NCBI RefSeq assembly: GCF_001752395.1
Contig: NZ_MKEK01000001.1
Span: 88,056 to 152,055 of the forward strand
Direction: 5' to 3'
Length of the DNA stretch: 64,000 nt
Source: Rheinheimera salexigens
Lineage (GTDB): Bacteria > Pseudomonadota > Gammaproteobacteria > Enterobacterales > Alteromonadaceae
Shown here: positions 48,752-57,135 of the stretch, piece after piece
How positions within the stretch are numbered: position 1 is the first letter of the stretch
How the letters are laid out: every line of letters begins with the position of its first letter
Translations under genes and position numbers: made by a program
Notes under the pieces: generated by a model
What the model saw: only the letters and a program-made list of their open reading frames with translations
Told to the model about the DNA's origin: nothing
The model's database searches: none

Positions 48752-50065
48752 TTAGCCAATAACTTGATGCACTAATGGCATAGCGATGGAAGGTTTTTCG
48801 CTGATTTGTAACGCGGCTAAATATTCTACTGTTGCTAGTTTTGCTGCTTGCTCTGATGCTGCATGCACTTTAGCGATAACATCACCTTGTTGTACTTGGC
48901 TGCCGCAAGCTTGAATATGGCTAAAACCAACAGTGGCATCAATTTTTTGACTGGGATGGGAGCGGCCACCGCCTAATCTGACCACTGCCATGCCTAAGCC
49001 GACGGTATCTAGATATTGGATGTAGCCATTACTCGGCGCTACGATATCGACTACCACAAATGCCGGCAGTAAATACTGCTCAGGCTTTTCTAACAAATCG
49101 GCCGGGCCACCTAAAGTGCTAACCATTTTAGCGAAAATTTCTGCTGCTTTGCCAGAATCTAAGCTTTGTTGTAAGGCGTTAATGGCTTTGGCTTTTTCGC
49201 TAAATAAACCGCCGAGCATTAACATATTGGCACCTAGTTCTAGCGTTATTTGATGTAAGCGCGGTTCACGGTATTTACCGCTTAAGTAATCTAGCGTTTC
49301 TAGTACTTCAACATTATTACCGGCAGTACTGCCTAAAATTTGGTTCATGTCAGTTAATAGTGCCCGGGTTGGCACCTTGGCACCATTGGCGGTATTAACA
49401 ATACTATTCGCTAATGCCGAGGCATCATCAATAGTGCGCATAATAGCGCCGTTACCAATTTTCACGTCCATCACTAAGGCATCTAAGCCTTCCGATAGCT
49501 TTTTTGATAATATAGAGGCGGTAATTAACGGGATTGATTCAACCGTGGCCGTAACATCTCGTACAGCATATAAACGCCTATCGGCTGGTGCGAGCTCGCT
49601 ACTTTGACCGACAATGGCGCAGCCTAAGCTAGACACCACCTGTTCTATTTTAGCTAACGACTGGCTACAGCTATAACCAGGGATCGCTTCTAGCTTATCG
49701 ACAGTGCCACCGGTGTGACCTAAACCACGACCGGCAATACTGGGCATATAAGCCCCACAAGCTGCCACCATTGGCGCCAGCATTAAGGTCACTTTATCAC
49801 CTACTCCGCCGGTGCTATGTTTATCCACCACCGGGCCATTCAACTTGCCTTGCCAGTTTAATACTTTACCCGAATCGCGCATGGCTAAGGTTAAAGCAAC
49901 AATTTCACTGGTATCCATACCATTTAAATAAATAGACATGGCCAATGCGGCTACTTGGCTATCACTGAAACTGTCATCGATTAAACCGCGGACAAACTGC
50001 TGAATTTGCGCAGCTGTTAACTGTTGCTTATTGCGTTTAGTTTTTATTATTTCCTGAGGGATCAT
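48752..50065 (-). CDS. deoA: Thymidine phosphorylase
   Basis: DeoA converts thymidine (and deoxyuridine) plus phosphate to base and deoxyribose-1-phosphate. The 437-residue protein is close to E. coli DeoA (440) with the signature region VDKHSTGGVGDKVTLMLAPMVAACG near residue 83 and GRGLGHTGGTVDKLEAIPG near 115. It starts two bases after the cdd stop, so the two salvage genes form an operon. No deoC or deoB is present in this window. Confidence 0.97.
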   Translation of the reverse strand: MIPQEIIKTKRNKQQLTAAQIQQFVRGLIDDSFSDSQVAALAMSIYLNGMDTSEIVALTLAMRDSGKVLNWQGKLNGPVVDKHSTGGVGDKVTLMLAPMVAACGAYMPSIAGRGLGHTGGTVDKLEAIPGYSCSQSLAKIEQVVSSLGCAIVGQSSELAPADRRLYAVRDVTATVESIPLITASILSKKLSEGLDALVMDVKIGNGAIMRTIDDASALANSIVNTANGAKVPTRALLTDMNQILGSTAGNNVEVLETLDYLSGKYREPRLHQITLELGANMLMLGGLFSEKAKAINALQQSLDSGKAAEIFAKMVSTLGGPADLLEKPEQYLLPAFVVVDIVAPSNGYIQYLDTVGLGMAVVRLGGGRSHPSQKIDATVGFSHIQACGSQVQQGDVIAKVHAASEQAAKLATVEYLAALQISEKPSIAMPLVHQVIG

Positions 50066-50067
50066 GC

Positions 50068-50496
50068 TTATTTGGCTCCAACTTTTTCACTATCAGCCAA
50101 ATGTTTTGGCGTAAAGGCAGCCGGTAATAGTTCACCTAAGGTCCACGTTTGCTGCTGATCAACATGGTTACAACTTGCCACTGGTGTATCTGGGTGGAAA
50201 AACTCAGCAATGACTTGGCGGCATATACCGCAAGGGGGCGTTAAATCGAGTTGTGGCGTATACACTAACAAAGCTTTAAATTCACGCTCGCCGGCAACAA
50301 TCGCTGCAGCAATAGCATTACGCTCGGCACACACGGTTGCACCATAAGAAGCACTCTCAACATTGCAGCCTATATAAATTTTGCCACTCGTTGCTAATAC
50401 GGCTACTCCAACGGGAAAATGGCTATAAGGCGCGTAAGCTTGCAATGTCGCTTGTTTTGCTGCCTGCTTCAATCCAGGCCAATTAATATCAGTCAC
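50068..50496 (-). CDS. cdd: Cytidine deaminase
   Basis: Cdd deaminates cytidine and deoxycytidine to uridine and deoxyuridine. The 142-residue protein is of the short tetrameric type, with zinc-site motifs CAERNAIAAAI near residue 56 and PPCGICRQVIAEF near 88 (Cys-Glu and Cys-x-x-Cys). It is the first gene of the cdd-deoA operon; an inverted repeat lies directly upstream of its start. Confidence 0.96.
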   Translation of the reverse strand: MTDINWPGLKQAAKQATLQAYAPYSHFPVGVAVLATSGKIYIGCNVESASYGATVCAERNAIAAAIVAGEREFKALLVYTPQLDLTPPCGICRQVIAEFFHPDTPVASCNHVDQQQTWTLGELLPAAFTPKHLADSEKVGAK

Positions 50497-50510
50497 AGGT
50501 AAACCTCTTC

Positions 50511-50545
50511 TGCCTAAGCATTTGCTTTGGCGCTATGCTTAGGCA
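50511..50545. promoter_or_regulatory. Inverted repeat upstream of cdd, candidate operator
   Basis: TGCCTAAGCA (50511-50520) is repeated as TGCTTAGGCA (50536-50545) with a 15-base spacer, 15 bases from the cdd start. Overlapping it are two near-identical direct repeats, CTTTGGCGCTAT (50525) and CTTTGGTGCTAT (50551), 26 bases apart. These could bind a nucleoside-responsive repressor or fold in the cdd leader. Confidence 0.45.
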
Positions 50546-50729
50546 CTATCCTTTGGTGCTATAGTGTTGCTGTGAATTTAGTCTCGGTCAACCCTTTGCT
50601 GTTAGTGACCTATTTTCACAGATTGTTCACTGACGTTTTTGCCGTCATGCTTTATACTACTCGGCTGTATAAAACCCATAGCTGGGAGCGACTGTAGTAG
50701 GATTAAATTAGGATGAAAATAGGCTTAAA

Positions 50730-51224
50730 GTGAAAACGATTAATTATTTAGCTGGCTATCCAGCGCAGATCCAGCAGCAAGCCAATGAGCTCTATACTAG
50801 CGGTAAATTAACCTCTTATTTATTGCAGAAATATCCGCAACAACATCAGGTACAAAGCGATAAAGCCCTGTACAGTTATATTAGTGAATTAAAGCAGCAA
50901 TACCTACGCAATAGCCCGCCTCTAAGCCAAGTGCGCTATGACAGTAAATTAAATGTGATCCAACAAGCATTAGGCATGCATACTTTTCAATCCCGCCAGC
51001 AGGGCAATAAACTTAAAGCCCATAATAGCATTCAAATTGCCGCCTTATTTAAGCAAGCACCCGCCGAATTTTTGCGCATGATAGTGGTGCATGAACTGGC
51101 CCATTTTAAAGAGAAAGATCACAACAAGGCATTTTACCAACTATGCTTGCATATGGAGCCTGCCTATCATCAATTTGAGCTGGATACCCGTTTATGGTTG
51201 CTGTCACGGCAACAACAAATTTAG
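50730..51224 (+). CDS. YgjP-type M48-like metallopeptidase
   Basis: The 164-residue protein carries VVHELAHFKEKDHNKAFYQL near residue 126, the HExxH zinc motif with the following conserved His/Asn pattern of the YgjP/DUF45 family. The C-terminus continues with HMEPAYHQFELDTRLWL, as in family members. No signal peptide is present, so it is cytoplasmic. The start is a GTG at 50730 with AGG about seven bases upstream. Its substrate is unknown. Confidence 0.85.
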   Translation: MKTINYLAGYPAQIQQQANELYTSGKLTSYLLQKYPQQHQVQSDKALYSYISELKQQYLRNSPPLSQVRYDSKLNVIQQALGMHTFQSRQQGNKLKAHNSIQIAALFKQAPAEFLRMIVVHELAHFKEKDHNKAFYQLCLHMEPAYHQFELDTRLWLLSRQQQI

Positions 51225-51296
51225 TATCAGAGTTACTAATAGCGTTAGGAACAGAGTTTAGTCATACCAATCGGCGTAAACATTAGGGTGTAGACT

Positions 51297-51908
51297 ATGA
51301 AAAAATCATTATTGTTCTCTTATCTTTTGGCGCTAGCTGCATTTTCCAGCATAGCAGCTATGCCACCGCAAGCGGCTTTATGCGTTAGCTGCCATCAAGC
51401 TAATGGCAAAGGCCTCGCTAATTTAGCGCCCTCTATTGCCGGTAAACCAGCCGCTTATTTATCCACTCAAGTTCAGCACTTTAAAGACGGTAACCGAGTT
51501 TCACCTATTATGCAGCCGATGGCGATGATGTTAGATGATGCTGGTATTAAAGCCACCAGTGACTGGTTTGCCAACTTAGAAGCCGACCTGCCTAACAACC
51601 CAGCCTTTCGCGGTGAAAAATCACCACTTGGTATGCCAACCGGTGAGCGACTCGCTTATCAAGGTGATTGGCAACGTAATTTGCCCAGCTGTGTTAGCTG
51701 CCATGGCCCTGAAGGTGTCGGTGTCGGTGAGTTATTTCCGCGAATAGCCGGTCAACACGCTGATTATATCCAAAGCCAATTACAGGCTTGGCAAAGCGGT
51801 AATCGCAAAGGTGATACCAATGGGTTAATGGCGAGCGTCGCTAACAAGCTTACTGCAGAAGAAATAAGCGCTGTTGCCAGCTACTTTGCAACGGTAGGAG
51901 CTAAATAA
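51297..51908 (+). CDS. Diheme cytochrome c4-type protein, likely TsdB
   Basis: The 203-residue protein has a signal peptide (LLALAAFSSIAA) and two heme c sites, CVSCH near residue 30 and CVSCH near 133, each with its own cytochrome domain, the layout of cytochrome c4. Methionine ligands are plausible in PIMQPMAMM and GLMASVA. It is translationally coupled (TAATG) to a TsdA-type protein, so it is probably TsdB, the electron acceptor of thiosulfate dehydrogenase. A general cytochrome c4 feeding the caa3 oxidase is the alternative. Confidence 0.88.
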   Translation: MKKSLLFSYLLALAAFSSIAAMPPQAALCVSCHQANGKGLANLAPSIAGKPAAYLSTQVQHFKDGNRVSPIMQPMAMMLDDAGIKATSDWFANLEADLPNNPAFRGEKSPLGMPTGERLAYQGDWQRNLPSCVSCHGPEGVGVGELFPRIAGQHADYIQSQLQAWQSGNRKGDTNGLMASVANKLTAEEISAVASYFATVGAK

Positions 51909-52996
51909 TGCGTATCTTAATAACGAATCTAATTATTAGCTTTATTGTTGCCAGCGCCAGCTCGGTTATTGCGGCAGAAAAACCACCGTTAAAGAATACT
52001 AAGGTGGCTAAGTTAGCTATCCAAGATGAGTTACCGGTGGGTAAATCGGCAACTGAATTTCCAGCTGCTCCGTCTTGGCAGCAATTACCTAGTGGTGAGT
52101 TGGGTGAGAAGGTTCTTCGCGGCTATAGCTACTTTGTTAATAGCCAACAACTGGCACCAAAGTATGTAGGTAATGGTTTAAATTGTGTTAATTGTCATAT
52201 GGATGCCGGAAAAAAAGAAAATGCCGCGCCGTTATGGGCCGCTTATATGAGCTATCCTGCTTATCGGAAAAAAAATGATAAGATAAATGCTTTTCAAGAG
52301 CGCTTACAAGGCTGTTTTTTATACTCGATGAACGGAACACCACCTATTATGGGTGACGATACCTTAGTCGACTTATCCGCGTATGCCTATTGGTTGGCTC
52401 AAGCTACCCTAGGTAATGGCGTCGGTGCTAAATTTACTGCCGCCGACATACCTGTGCCTACCGATGCCGAACTACTGCAAGGTGGTAAGCGTGACGACTT
52501 CCCGTTTATGCCGGCATATTTAGCGGCCGGAGGTAGCACTACTCCCGTCTTGCCTGGCCGCGGCTATCCAAAAATAGATGAACCTACCCTACCTGGTGAT
52601 ATCACCCGGGGTAAAGTAGTTTACCAGCAACAGTGTGTGGCCTGTCATGGCAGTAATGGTCAAGGCCAACAAGTGAATCAGCGCTATGTGTTTCCTCCTT
52701 TATGGGGGCCAGATAGCTATAACTGGGGCGCAGGTATGCAACGCGTGAATACCGCAGCCTATTTTATTAAACACAATATGCCCTTGGGTATGCCGAATAG
52801 TTTATCCGATCAAGAGGCGTGGGACGTGGCCAGCTATCTTGATAGCCGGGATCGGCCACAAGATCCTCGATATCAAGGTGATATTAAACAAACTCGGCGT
52901 CAATTTCATGGCAACACCAGTTATTATGGTACTGAAGTGGACGGTAAAATATTAGGCAACGCTAGCTATCCTAATCATCCTAACAAGGGTCAATAG
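51908..52996 (+). CDS. tsdA: TsdA-type thiosulfate dehydrogenase / tetrathionate reductase
   Basis: TsdA joins two thiosulfate molecules to tetrathionate in the periplasm, or works in reverse. The 362-residue protein has a signal peptide and two heme c sites: CVNCH at 93-97 and CVACH at 244-248. Between them C136 in ERLQGCFLYSMNG matches the position of the unusual cysteine heme ligand of TsdA. The C-terminal segment VFPPLWGPDSYNWGAG and IKHNMPLGMPNSLSDQEAWDVA is also typical. It overlaps the stop of the cytochrome c4 gene, giving a tsdBA pair. Confidence 0.82.
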   Translation: MRILITNLIISFIVASASSVIAAEKPPLKNTKVAKLAIQDELPVGKSATEFPAAPSWQQLPSGELGEKVLRGYSYFVNSQQLAPKYVGNGLNCVNCHMDAGKKENAAPLWAAYMSYPAYRKKNDKINAFQERLQGCFLYSMNGTPPIMGDDTLVDLSAYAYWLAQATLGNGVGAKFTAADIPVPTDAELLQGGKRDDFPFMPAYLAAGGSTTPVLPGRGYPKIDEPTLPGDITRGKVVYQQQCVACHGSNGQGQQVNQRYVFPPLWGPDSYNWGAGMQRVNTAAYFIKHNMPLGMPNSLSDQEAWDVASYLDSRDRPQDPRYQGDIKQTRRQFHGNTSYYGTEVDGKILGNASYPNHPNKGQ

Positions 52997-53105
52997 ATTA
53001 GCGATAATATTACTAGGCCGTAGCACCAGCAGTTGCTGTCGATATTTATCTTTGCAATTATGTACTACTATGTACTACGGCTAATTTAGCATTAAGTATA
53101 CTTTT

Positions 53106-54308
53106 ATGGCGGAATATCATACTTTTACAGCGGAAGACGCAAAACTTTTTGCCGATGAACATAGCGGTTTATTTGGCAAACGCAGTAAACTACAAGTAGA
53201 AAAGCTAACCGATAAAAACTTTAATCAAGTTTTCCGTGTCAGTAACGATAAAGGCACTAGTCTTATTGTAAAGCAAGCCCTGCCTAATGCCGGTTACGGC
53301 AATGATAACTGGCCGTTAACAGTAGATCGGGCGCGAATCGAAGCGACCGTGCTAAAAAAGCATTATAGTCTTTGCCCAGAGTTCACTGTGGAAGTACTGC
53401 ATCACGATACCGAACTGGCCGCCATTTTATTAGAAGATTTAGCCGATTATCGTATATTACGCAGTGAACTTATTGCCGCGAAACAATTTCCTCATTTAGC
53501 TTCTCAGCTCGCGCAGTACCTTGCCCATACTCTTTATCACACCAGTGATTTTGCCCTAACAGGACCGAACAAAAAACAACAAGTGGTTAAGTATCTTAAT
53601 CCAGAATTATGCTTGATTAGTGAAGACGTTATTTTCACAGAGCCTTACGTCAATCATGAGCGCAACCATGTTCCGCCCGGCATTCAGCAACAGGCACAAG
53701 CACTTTGGGCAGATCAACCGCTAAAAGCCGAAGTGGCCCAACTTAAAGTTAAATTTTTATCTAGCCCGCAAGCCTTATTGCATGGCGACTTAAATAGTAG
53801 CAGTGTGTTTATCAATGACGAAAAGTGTAAAATTATTGACGCTGAGTTTGGTTTTTGCGGCCCTATCGGTTTTGATGTCGGTAGTGTGCTAGGCAGCTTA
53901 TTACTTAACTATATCGCTCATTTTTCGTTAACCGAACAAGCCGAGTCTCGGCAGCAATTTCAACAATATTTATTACAGCAAGTCACCGAGCTATGGCAGC
54001 ATTTTGCTGAAACCTTTAACCAGTTAATGGCCAATAAATGCAAGCAGCCCATGCTAACCAATACTGACTATCAACACTATTTTCTGCAGCAGTTGTTTAG
54101 CGACACTATCGGTTTTACTGGCTGCGAATTAATACGCCGCGCTATTGGTGTGGCGCGTATTGCCGACTTTGAGCAAATAAAATCTGATTCTGATACAGAC
54201 CGCTGTAAAATTATGGCCATGAAATTAGGTCAGGCGCTTATTATGCAACGCAACAATCTTAGCGATATAACACAAGTGCAGCAGTTAGTTGAGCAAATAA
54301 CCGGTTAG
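53106..54308 (+). CDS. mtnK: S-methyl-5-thioribose kinase
   Basis: MtnK phosphorylates methylthioribose in the methionine salvage pathway. The 400-residue protein has the APH-like kinase fold with LTDKNFNQVFRV (nucleotide loop) near residue 34, LIVKQALP with the catalytic Lys, the catalytic loop LLHGDLNSSSVFI near 224 and the metal motif IIDAEFGFCGPIGFDVGS near 241. The usual HGDLHTGSI is here HGDLNSSSV. No mtnA or other salvage gene is close by, so the gene is an orphan in this window. Confidence 0.88.
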   Translation: MAEYHTFTAEDAKLFADEHSGLFGKRSKLQVEKLTDKNFNQVFRVSNDKGTSLIVKQALPNAGYGNDNWPLTVDRARIEATVLKKHYSLCPEFTVEVLHHDTELAAILLEDLADYRILRSELIAAKQFPHLASQLAQYLAHTLYHTSDFALTGPNKKQQVVKYLNPELCLISEDVIFTEPYVNHERNHVPPGIQQQAQALWADQPLKAEVAQLKVKFLSSPQALLHGDLNSSSVFINDEKCKIIDAEFGFCGPIGFDVGSVLGSLLLNYIAHFSLTEQAESRQQFQQYLLQQVTELWQHFAETFNQLMANKCKQPMLTNTDYQHYFLQQLFSDTIGFTGCELIRRAIGVARIADFEQIKSDSDTDRCKIMAMKLGQALIMQRNNLSDITQVQQLVEQITG

Positions 54309-54355
54309 ATTAAAACCAATGATAAATGAATCGCTTAGTTAATTTATACCTGATA

Positions 54356-54406
54356 TTTAGGCTTTTTTGCTGCTAATAGCAGCGAGTGTAAGATTTTTTG
54401 CCTAAA
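54356..54406. promoter_or_regulatory. Nested inverted repeats between mtnK and TonB receptor gene
   Basis: TTTAGGC (54356-54362) and GCCTAAA (54400-54406) enclose GCTGCT-AAT-AGCAGC (54369-54383), with T runs at 54363-54368 and 54394-54399. It may end mtnK transcription or act in the leader of the receptor gene. Confidence 0.35.
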
Positions 54407-54519
54407 AAGTGCTATATTTAGCCAGCTTTATGCAATAGAAAAGCTGTGGTCACTCCAGTAATATTTTTATTACATTTAGCACTCACTCAAACCTCACTAT
54501 CAATAAAAGGTTCACCTTA

Positions 54520-56757
54520 ATGACACCATTTACAAAGTCGGTTCTGGCTACTGCTATCCACGCCAGCCTGTTTACTGCTGCTATTGGTCTTTCTTCTGTT
54601 GCAAACGCACAGGAAAGTGACAAAGCCCAAGCTAGCCAAGAATTAGAAACCATCACAGTTACCGCCCAAAAGCGGACCCAAAGTATTCAGGAAGTGCCGA
54701 TTTCTATCGCCACCTTATCGGGTGAAAAGTTTGATAGTATTTTTTCGTCTGGCGACGATATCACCGCCTTAGCGATTAAAGTACCTGGGCTTTATGCTGA
54801 AACCTCAAACGGCCGTGCCGCCCCGCGTTTTTATATTCGTGGTTTAGGTAATACCGATTTCGACTTAGCGTCATCACAACCGGTGTCGATTGTTATGGAC
54901 GAAGTGGTGATGGAAAACGTAATTTTAAAAAGTTTTCCGTTATTTGACGTTCAGCAAGTCGAAGTGATCCGCGGCCCACAAGGTACTTTATTCGGTCGTA
55001 ATACCACTGCCGGTATTATAAAGTTTGATAGTGTTAAACCAACCCAAGATTTTGATGCTTATGCCAAAACAACCGTTGGTACTATGGGCATGTTTCATGT
55101 TGAAGGTGCCGTAGCCGGTGGCCTTACTGACGAACTATCTGCTCGAGTATCCCTGTTATCTCAGCATCGTAGTAACTGGATTGATAATAGTTTTACGGCT
55201 GAAAACGATGTAATGGGTGGCTATGATGAGCGCGCTGGCCGGTTACAGTTTTTATATGAAGCGAATGATTTTAATGCTTTATTAAATGTACACTCGCGCA
55301 ATTATGACGGCACATCGAGCATGTTCCGTAAAAATATATTAACCCCAGGCAGTAATAATTTAAACGAAAACTACGATCGTGATACGGTTGCCTATGATGC
55401 ACCTGGTTATAATAGACAGAATTATGATGCCTGGGGCGCGTCGTTAAAATTTGATTTTATGCTAGACGGTATGACTTTCACCAGCATCTCAGCACTTGAG
55501 CGCGCTGACGGTGGTGGTATTGGTGATATTGACGGTGGTAACCCAAGTGAAGCCGGCCCTGCTAATCCTGACTCAGCCGTGACCACTGATCAATTAAAAG
55601 ACTTAAAGCAAATCACCCAAGAAATACGTTTAGCTAGTGACACAGATGGTCCTTTAGGTTGGCAAGTCGGTGCGTTTTACTTTGATTCTACCTTTGGCGT
55701 TAGCAGTATTGATGGCTTCTTTGGTACGACCGATGTATTCCACGGCAATACCAGCTGGTCTGTTTTTGGTCAAAGTTCATATAAATTAACTGACCAATTA
55801 GATGTTACTGCCGGTGTTCGTTATACCGACGATGAAAAAACATTTTATGTTGGCGATCAAAACGTTGATAGCTTTGCTTTATTAATTGGTTTCGCCCAAA
55901 TTCAAGATTATGCACCAATTAAAGTATCGGACGACAATATAAGCTGGGAATTAAGCGCTAACTATCGCTTAACCAATAAAACCAGTTTATTTGCTCGTGT
56001 TGCAGACGGTTTCCGCGCCCAATCTATTCAAGGTCGTGACGTTGCCTTTGAAGCCCCACCATCAGTGGCTAAATCTGAAACGATTATGTCTTATGAGTTT
56101 GGTGCTAAATCTGACTTACTCGACAATACATTACGTTTAAATGGTGCGGTATTTTACTATGTAATCGACGATATTCAGTTATCTGCCGTCGGTGGAGAAA
56201 CTCAAGGTAACCAGTTAATCAATGCCGATAAGGGTGTAGGTTACGGCTTTGAAGTCGATTTTGATTACCGCATGTTAGCCAATCTTAGTGTCGGTGGTGG
56301 CTTTAGCTACAACCATACTGAATTAAAAGATAAAAACTTAACTGTGCAACCTTGTGGTTCTGGTATGTGTACCGTGTTAGATCCGGTTAACGGTGACGGT
56401 TTAGCGTTAATTAACGGTAACCCTTTCCCACAAGCACCTGAGACCATCTTAACGTTAAACGCTCGTTATGATTTCCCAGTAGAAGGTGGTGAAGTTTATA
56501 TCTACGGCGATTATCAGTTACAAGGTAAAACTAATTTATTCTTGTATGAATCTGCTGAGTTTAAATCTAACAACAATCATGAAGCTGGCTTACGTGTTGC
56601 CTATATCAACTACAACAGCAACTATGAAGTAGGTGTGTTTGGCCGTAATATTACTGACCAAGATAACTTAAAAGGTGCTATCGACTTTAGTAACTTAACC
56701 GGTTTTGTTAACGAACCACGTAGCTTTGGTGTTGATTTTAAAATTAGCTTTTACTAA
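54520..56757 (+). CDS. TonB-dependent outer-membrane receptor
   Basis: The 745-residue protein has a signal peptide (ending VANAQE), a TonB box-like ETITVTAQKR near residue 43, a plug domain with VEVIRGPQGTLFGRNTTAG near 150, and a 22-strand barrel ending in KISFY with the terminal aromatic residue needed for assembly. The style (QSIQEVPISIATLSG) is that of Alteromonad/sphingomonad receptors for complex organic substrates. The ligand cannot be told; no transport or degradation genes flank it. AAAGG lies before the ATG. Confidence 0.95.
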   Translation: MTPFTKSVLATAIHASLFTAAIGLSSVANAQESDKAQASQELETITVTAQKRTQSIQEVPISIATLSGEKFDSIFSSGDDITALAIKVPGLYAETSNGRAAPRFYIRGLGNTDFDLASSQPVSIVMDEVVMENVILKSFPLFDVQQVEVIRGPQGTLFGRNTTAGIIKFDSVKPTQDFDAYAKTTVGTMGMFHVEGAVAGGLTDELSARVSLLSQHRSNWIDNSFTAENDVMGGYDERAGRLQFLYEANDFNALLNVHSRNYDGTSSMFRKNILTPGSNNLNENYDRDTVAYDAPGYNRQNYDAWGASLKFDFMLDGMTFTSISALERADGGGIGDIDGGNPSEAGPANPDSAVTTDQLKDLKQITQEIRLASDTDGPLGWQVGAFYFDSTFGVSSIDGFFGTTDVFHGNTSWSVFGQSSYKLTDQLDVTAGVRYTDDEKTFYVGDQNVDSFALLIGFAQIQDYAPIKVSDDNISWELSANYRLTNKTSLFARVADGFRAQSIQGRDVAFEAPPSVAKSETIMSYEFGAKSDLLDNTLRLNGAVFYYVIDDIQLSAVGGETQGNQLINADKGVGYGFEVDFDYRMLANLSVGGGFSYNHTELKDKNLTVQPCGSGMCTVLDPVNGDGLALINGNPFPQAPETILTLNARYDFPVEGGEVYIYGDYQLQGKTNLFLYESAEFKSNNNHEAGLRVAYINYNSNYEVGVFGRNITDQDNLKGAIDFSNLTGFVNEPRSFGVDFKISFY

Positions 56758-56841
56758 TCACTAAATACTCATTATTAAGTGTTAAAACTGGACTAACTAA
56801 GATGAATTATTGAGGATCGGTTTTAGCCTATACTAACCATT

Positions 56842-56890
56842 GCGCCCTGGACGGGCGTAAATGAGCCCCCTGGGATGGGTTTACGGCGTC
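56842..56890. repeat. REP-like palindromic intergenic element
   Basis: CGCCC (56843-56847) pairs with GGGCG (56853-56857), and directly after it CGTAAA (56856-56861) pairs with TTTACG (56880-56885) with inner CCC/GGG pairs. GC-rich double stem-loops like this, far richer in GC than the surrounding spacer, are typical of dispersed bacterial REP elements. Only one copy is visible in the window. Confidence 0.5.
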
Positions 56891-57022
56891 TTAGTGTGGT
56901 TAAACCGAACCGTAAATACACTTAAATTTAGGTTTAAATTTTTAGTGTTGAATGAATACTATTTTGGAGCCATTCCAGTCTTAGTGTTAAACACTCGTCT
57001 TGAATCTGAGCGTTAATTTATC

Positions 57023-57055
57023 AGGGCCGACTATTTATGTAGACGGCCCTTTTTA
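57023..57055 (+). terminator. Intrinsic terminator upstream of msrAB
   Basis: AGGGCCG (57023-57029) and CGGCCCT (57044-57050) form a perfect 7-bp GC-rich stem followed by TTTTTATTT. It ends transcription coming from the receptor gene 270 bases upstream. Confidence 0.75.
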
Positions 57056-57135
57056 TTTAAATTGATCCAATCTGAAAGCAAACCGTAAAAATACCTGTCT
57101 TATTAGCTAGAGTCCGTTATCACGCAGAGGTATTA

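Larger units (their letters stand above)
56758..57135. other. 378-base intergenic region after the TonB receptor gene
   Basis: It contains a REP-like double stem-loop (56842-56890), the palindrome AGTGTTAAACACT at 56983-56995, and a terminator at 57023-57055. The strings TTAAGTGTTAAAAC (about 56774) and TTAGTGTTAAACAC (56981) look like repeated copies. I see no credible gene here. Confidence 0.55.

Noticed and set aside
53058..53080. Tandem ATGTACTAC repeat before mtnK
   Set aside because: Only two nine-base copies with one intervening T; too short to treat as a functional repeat.
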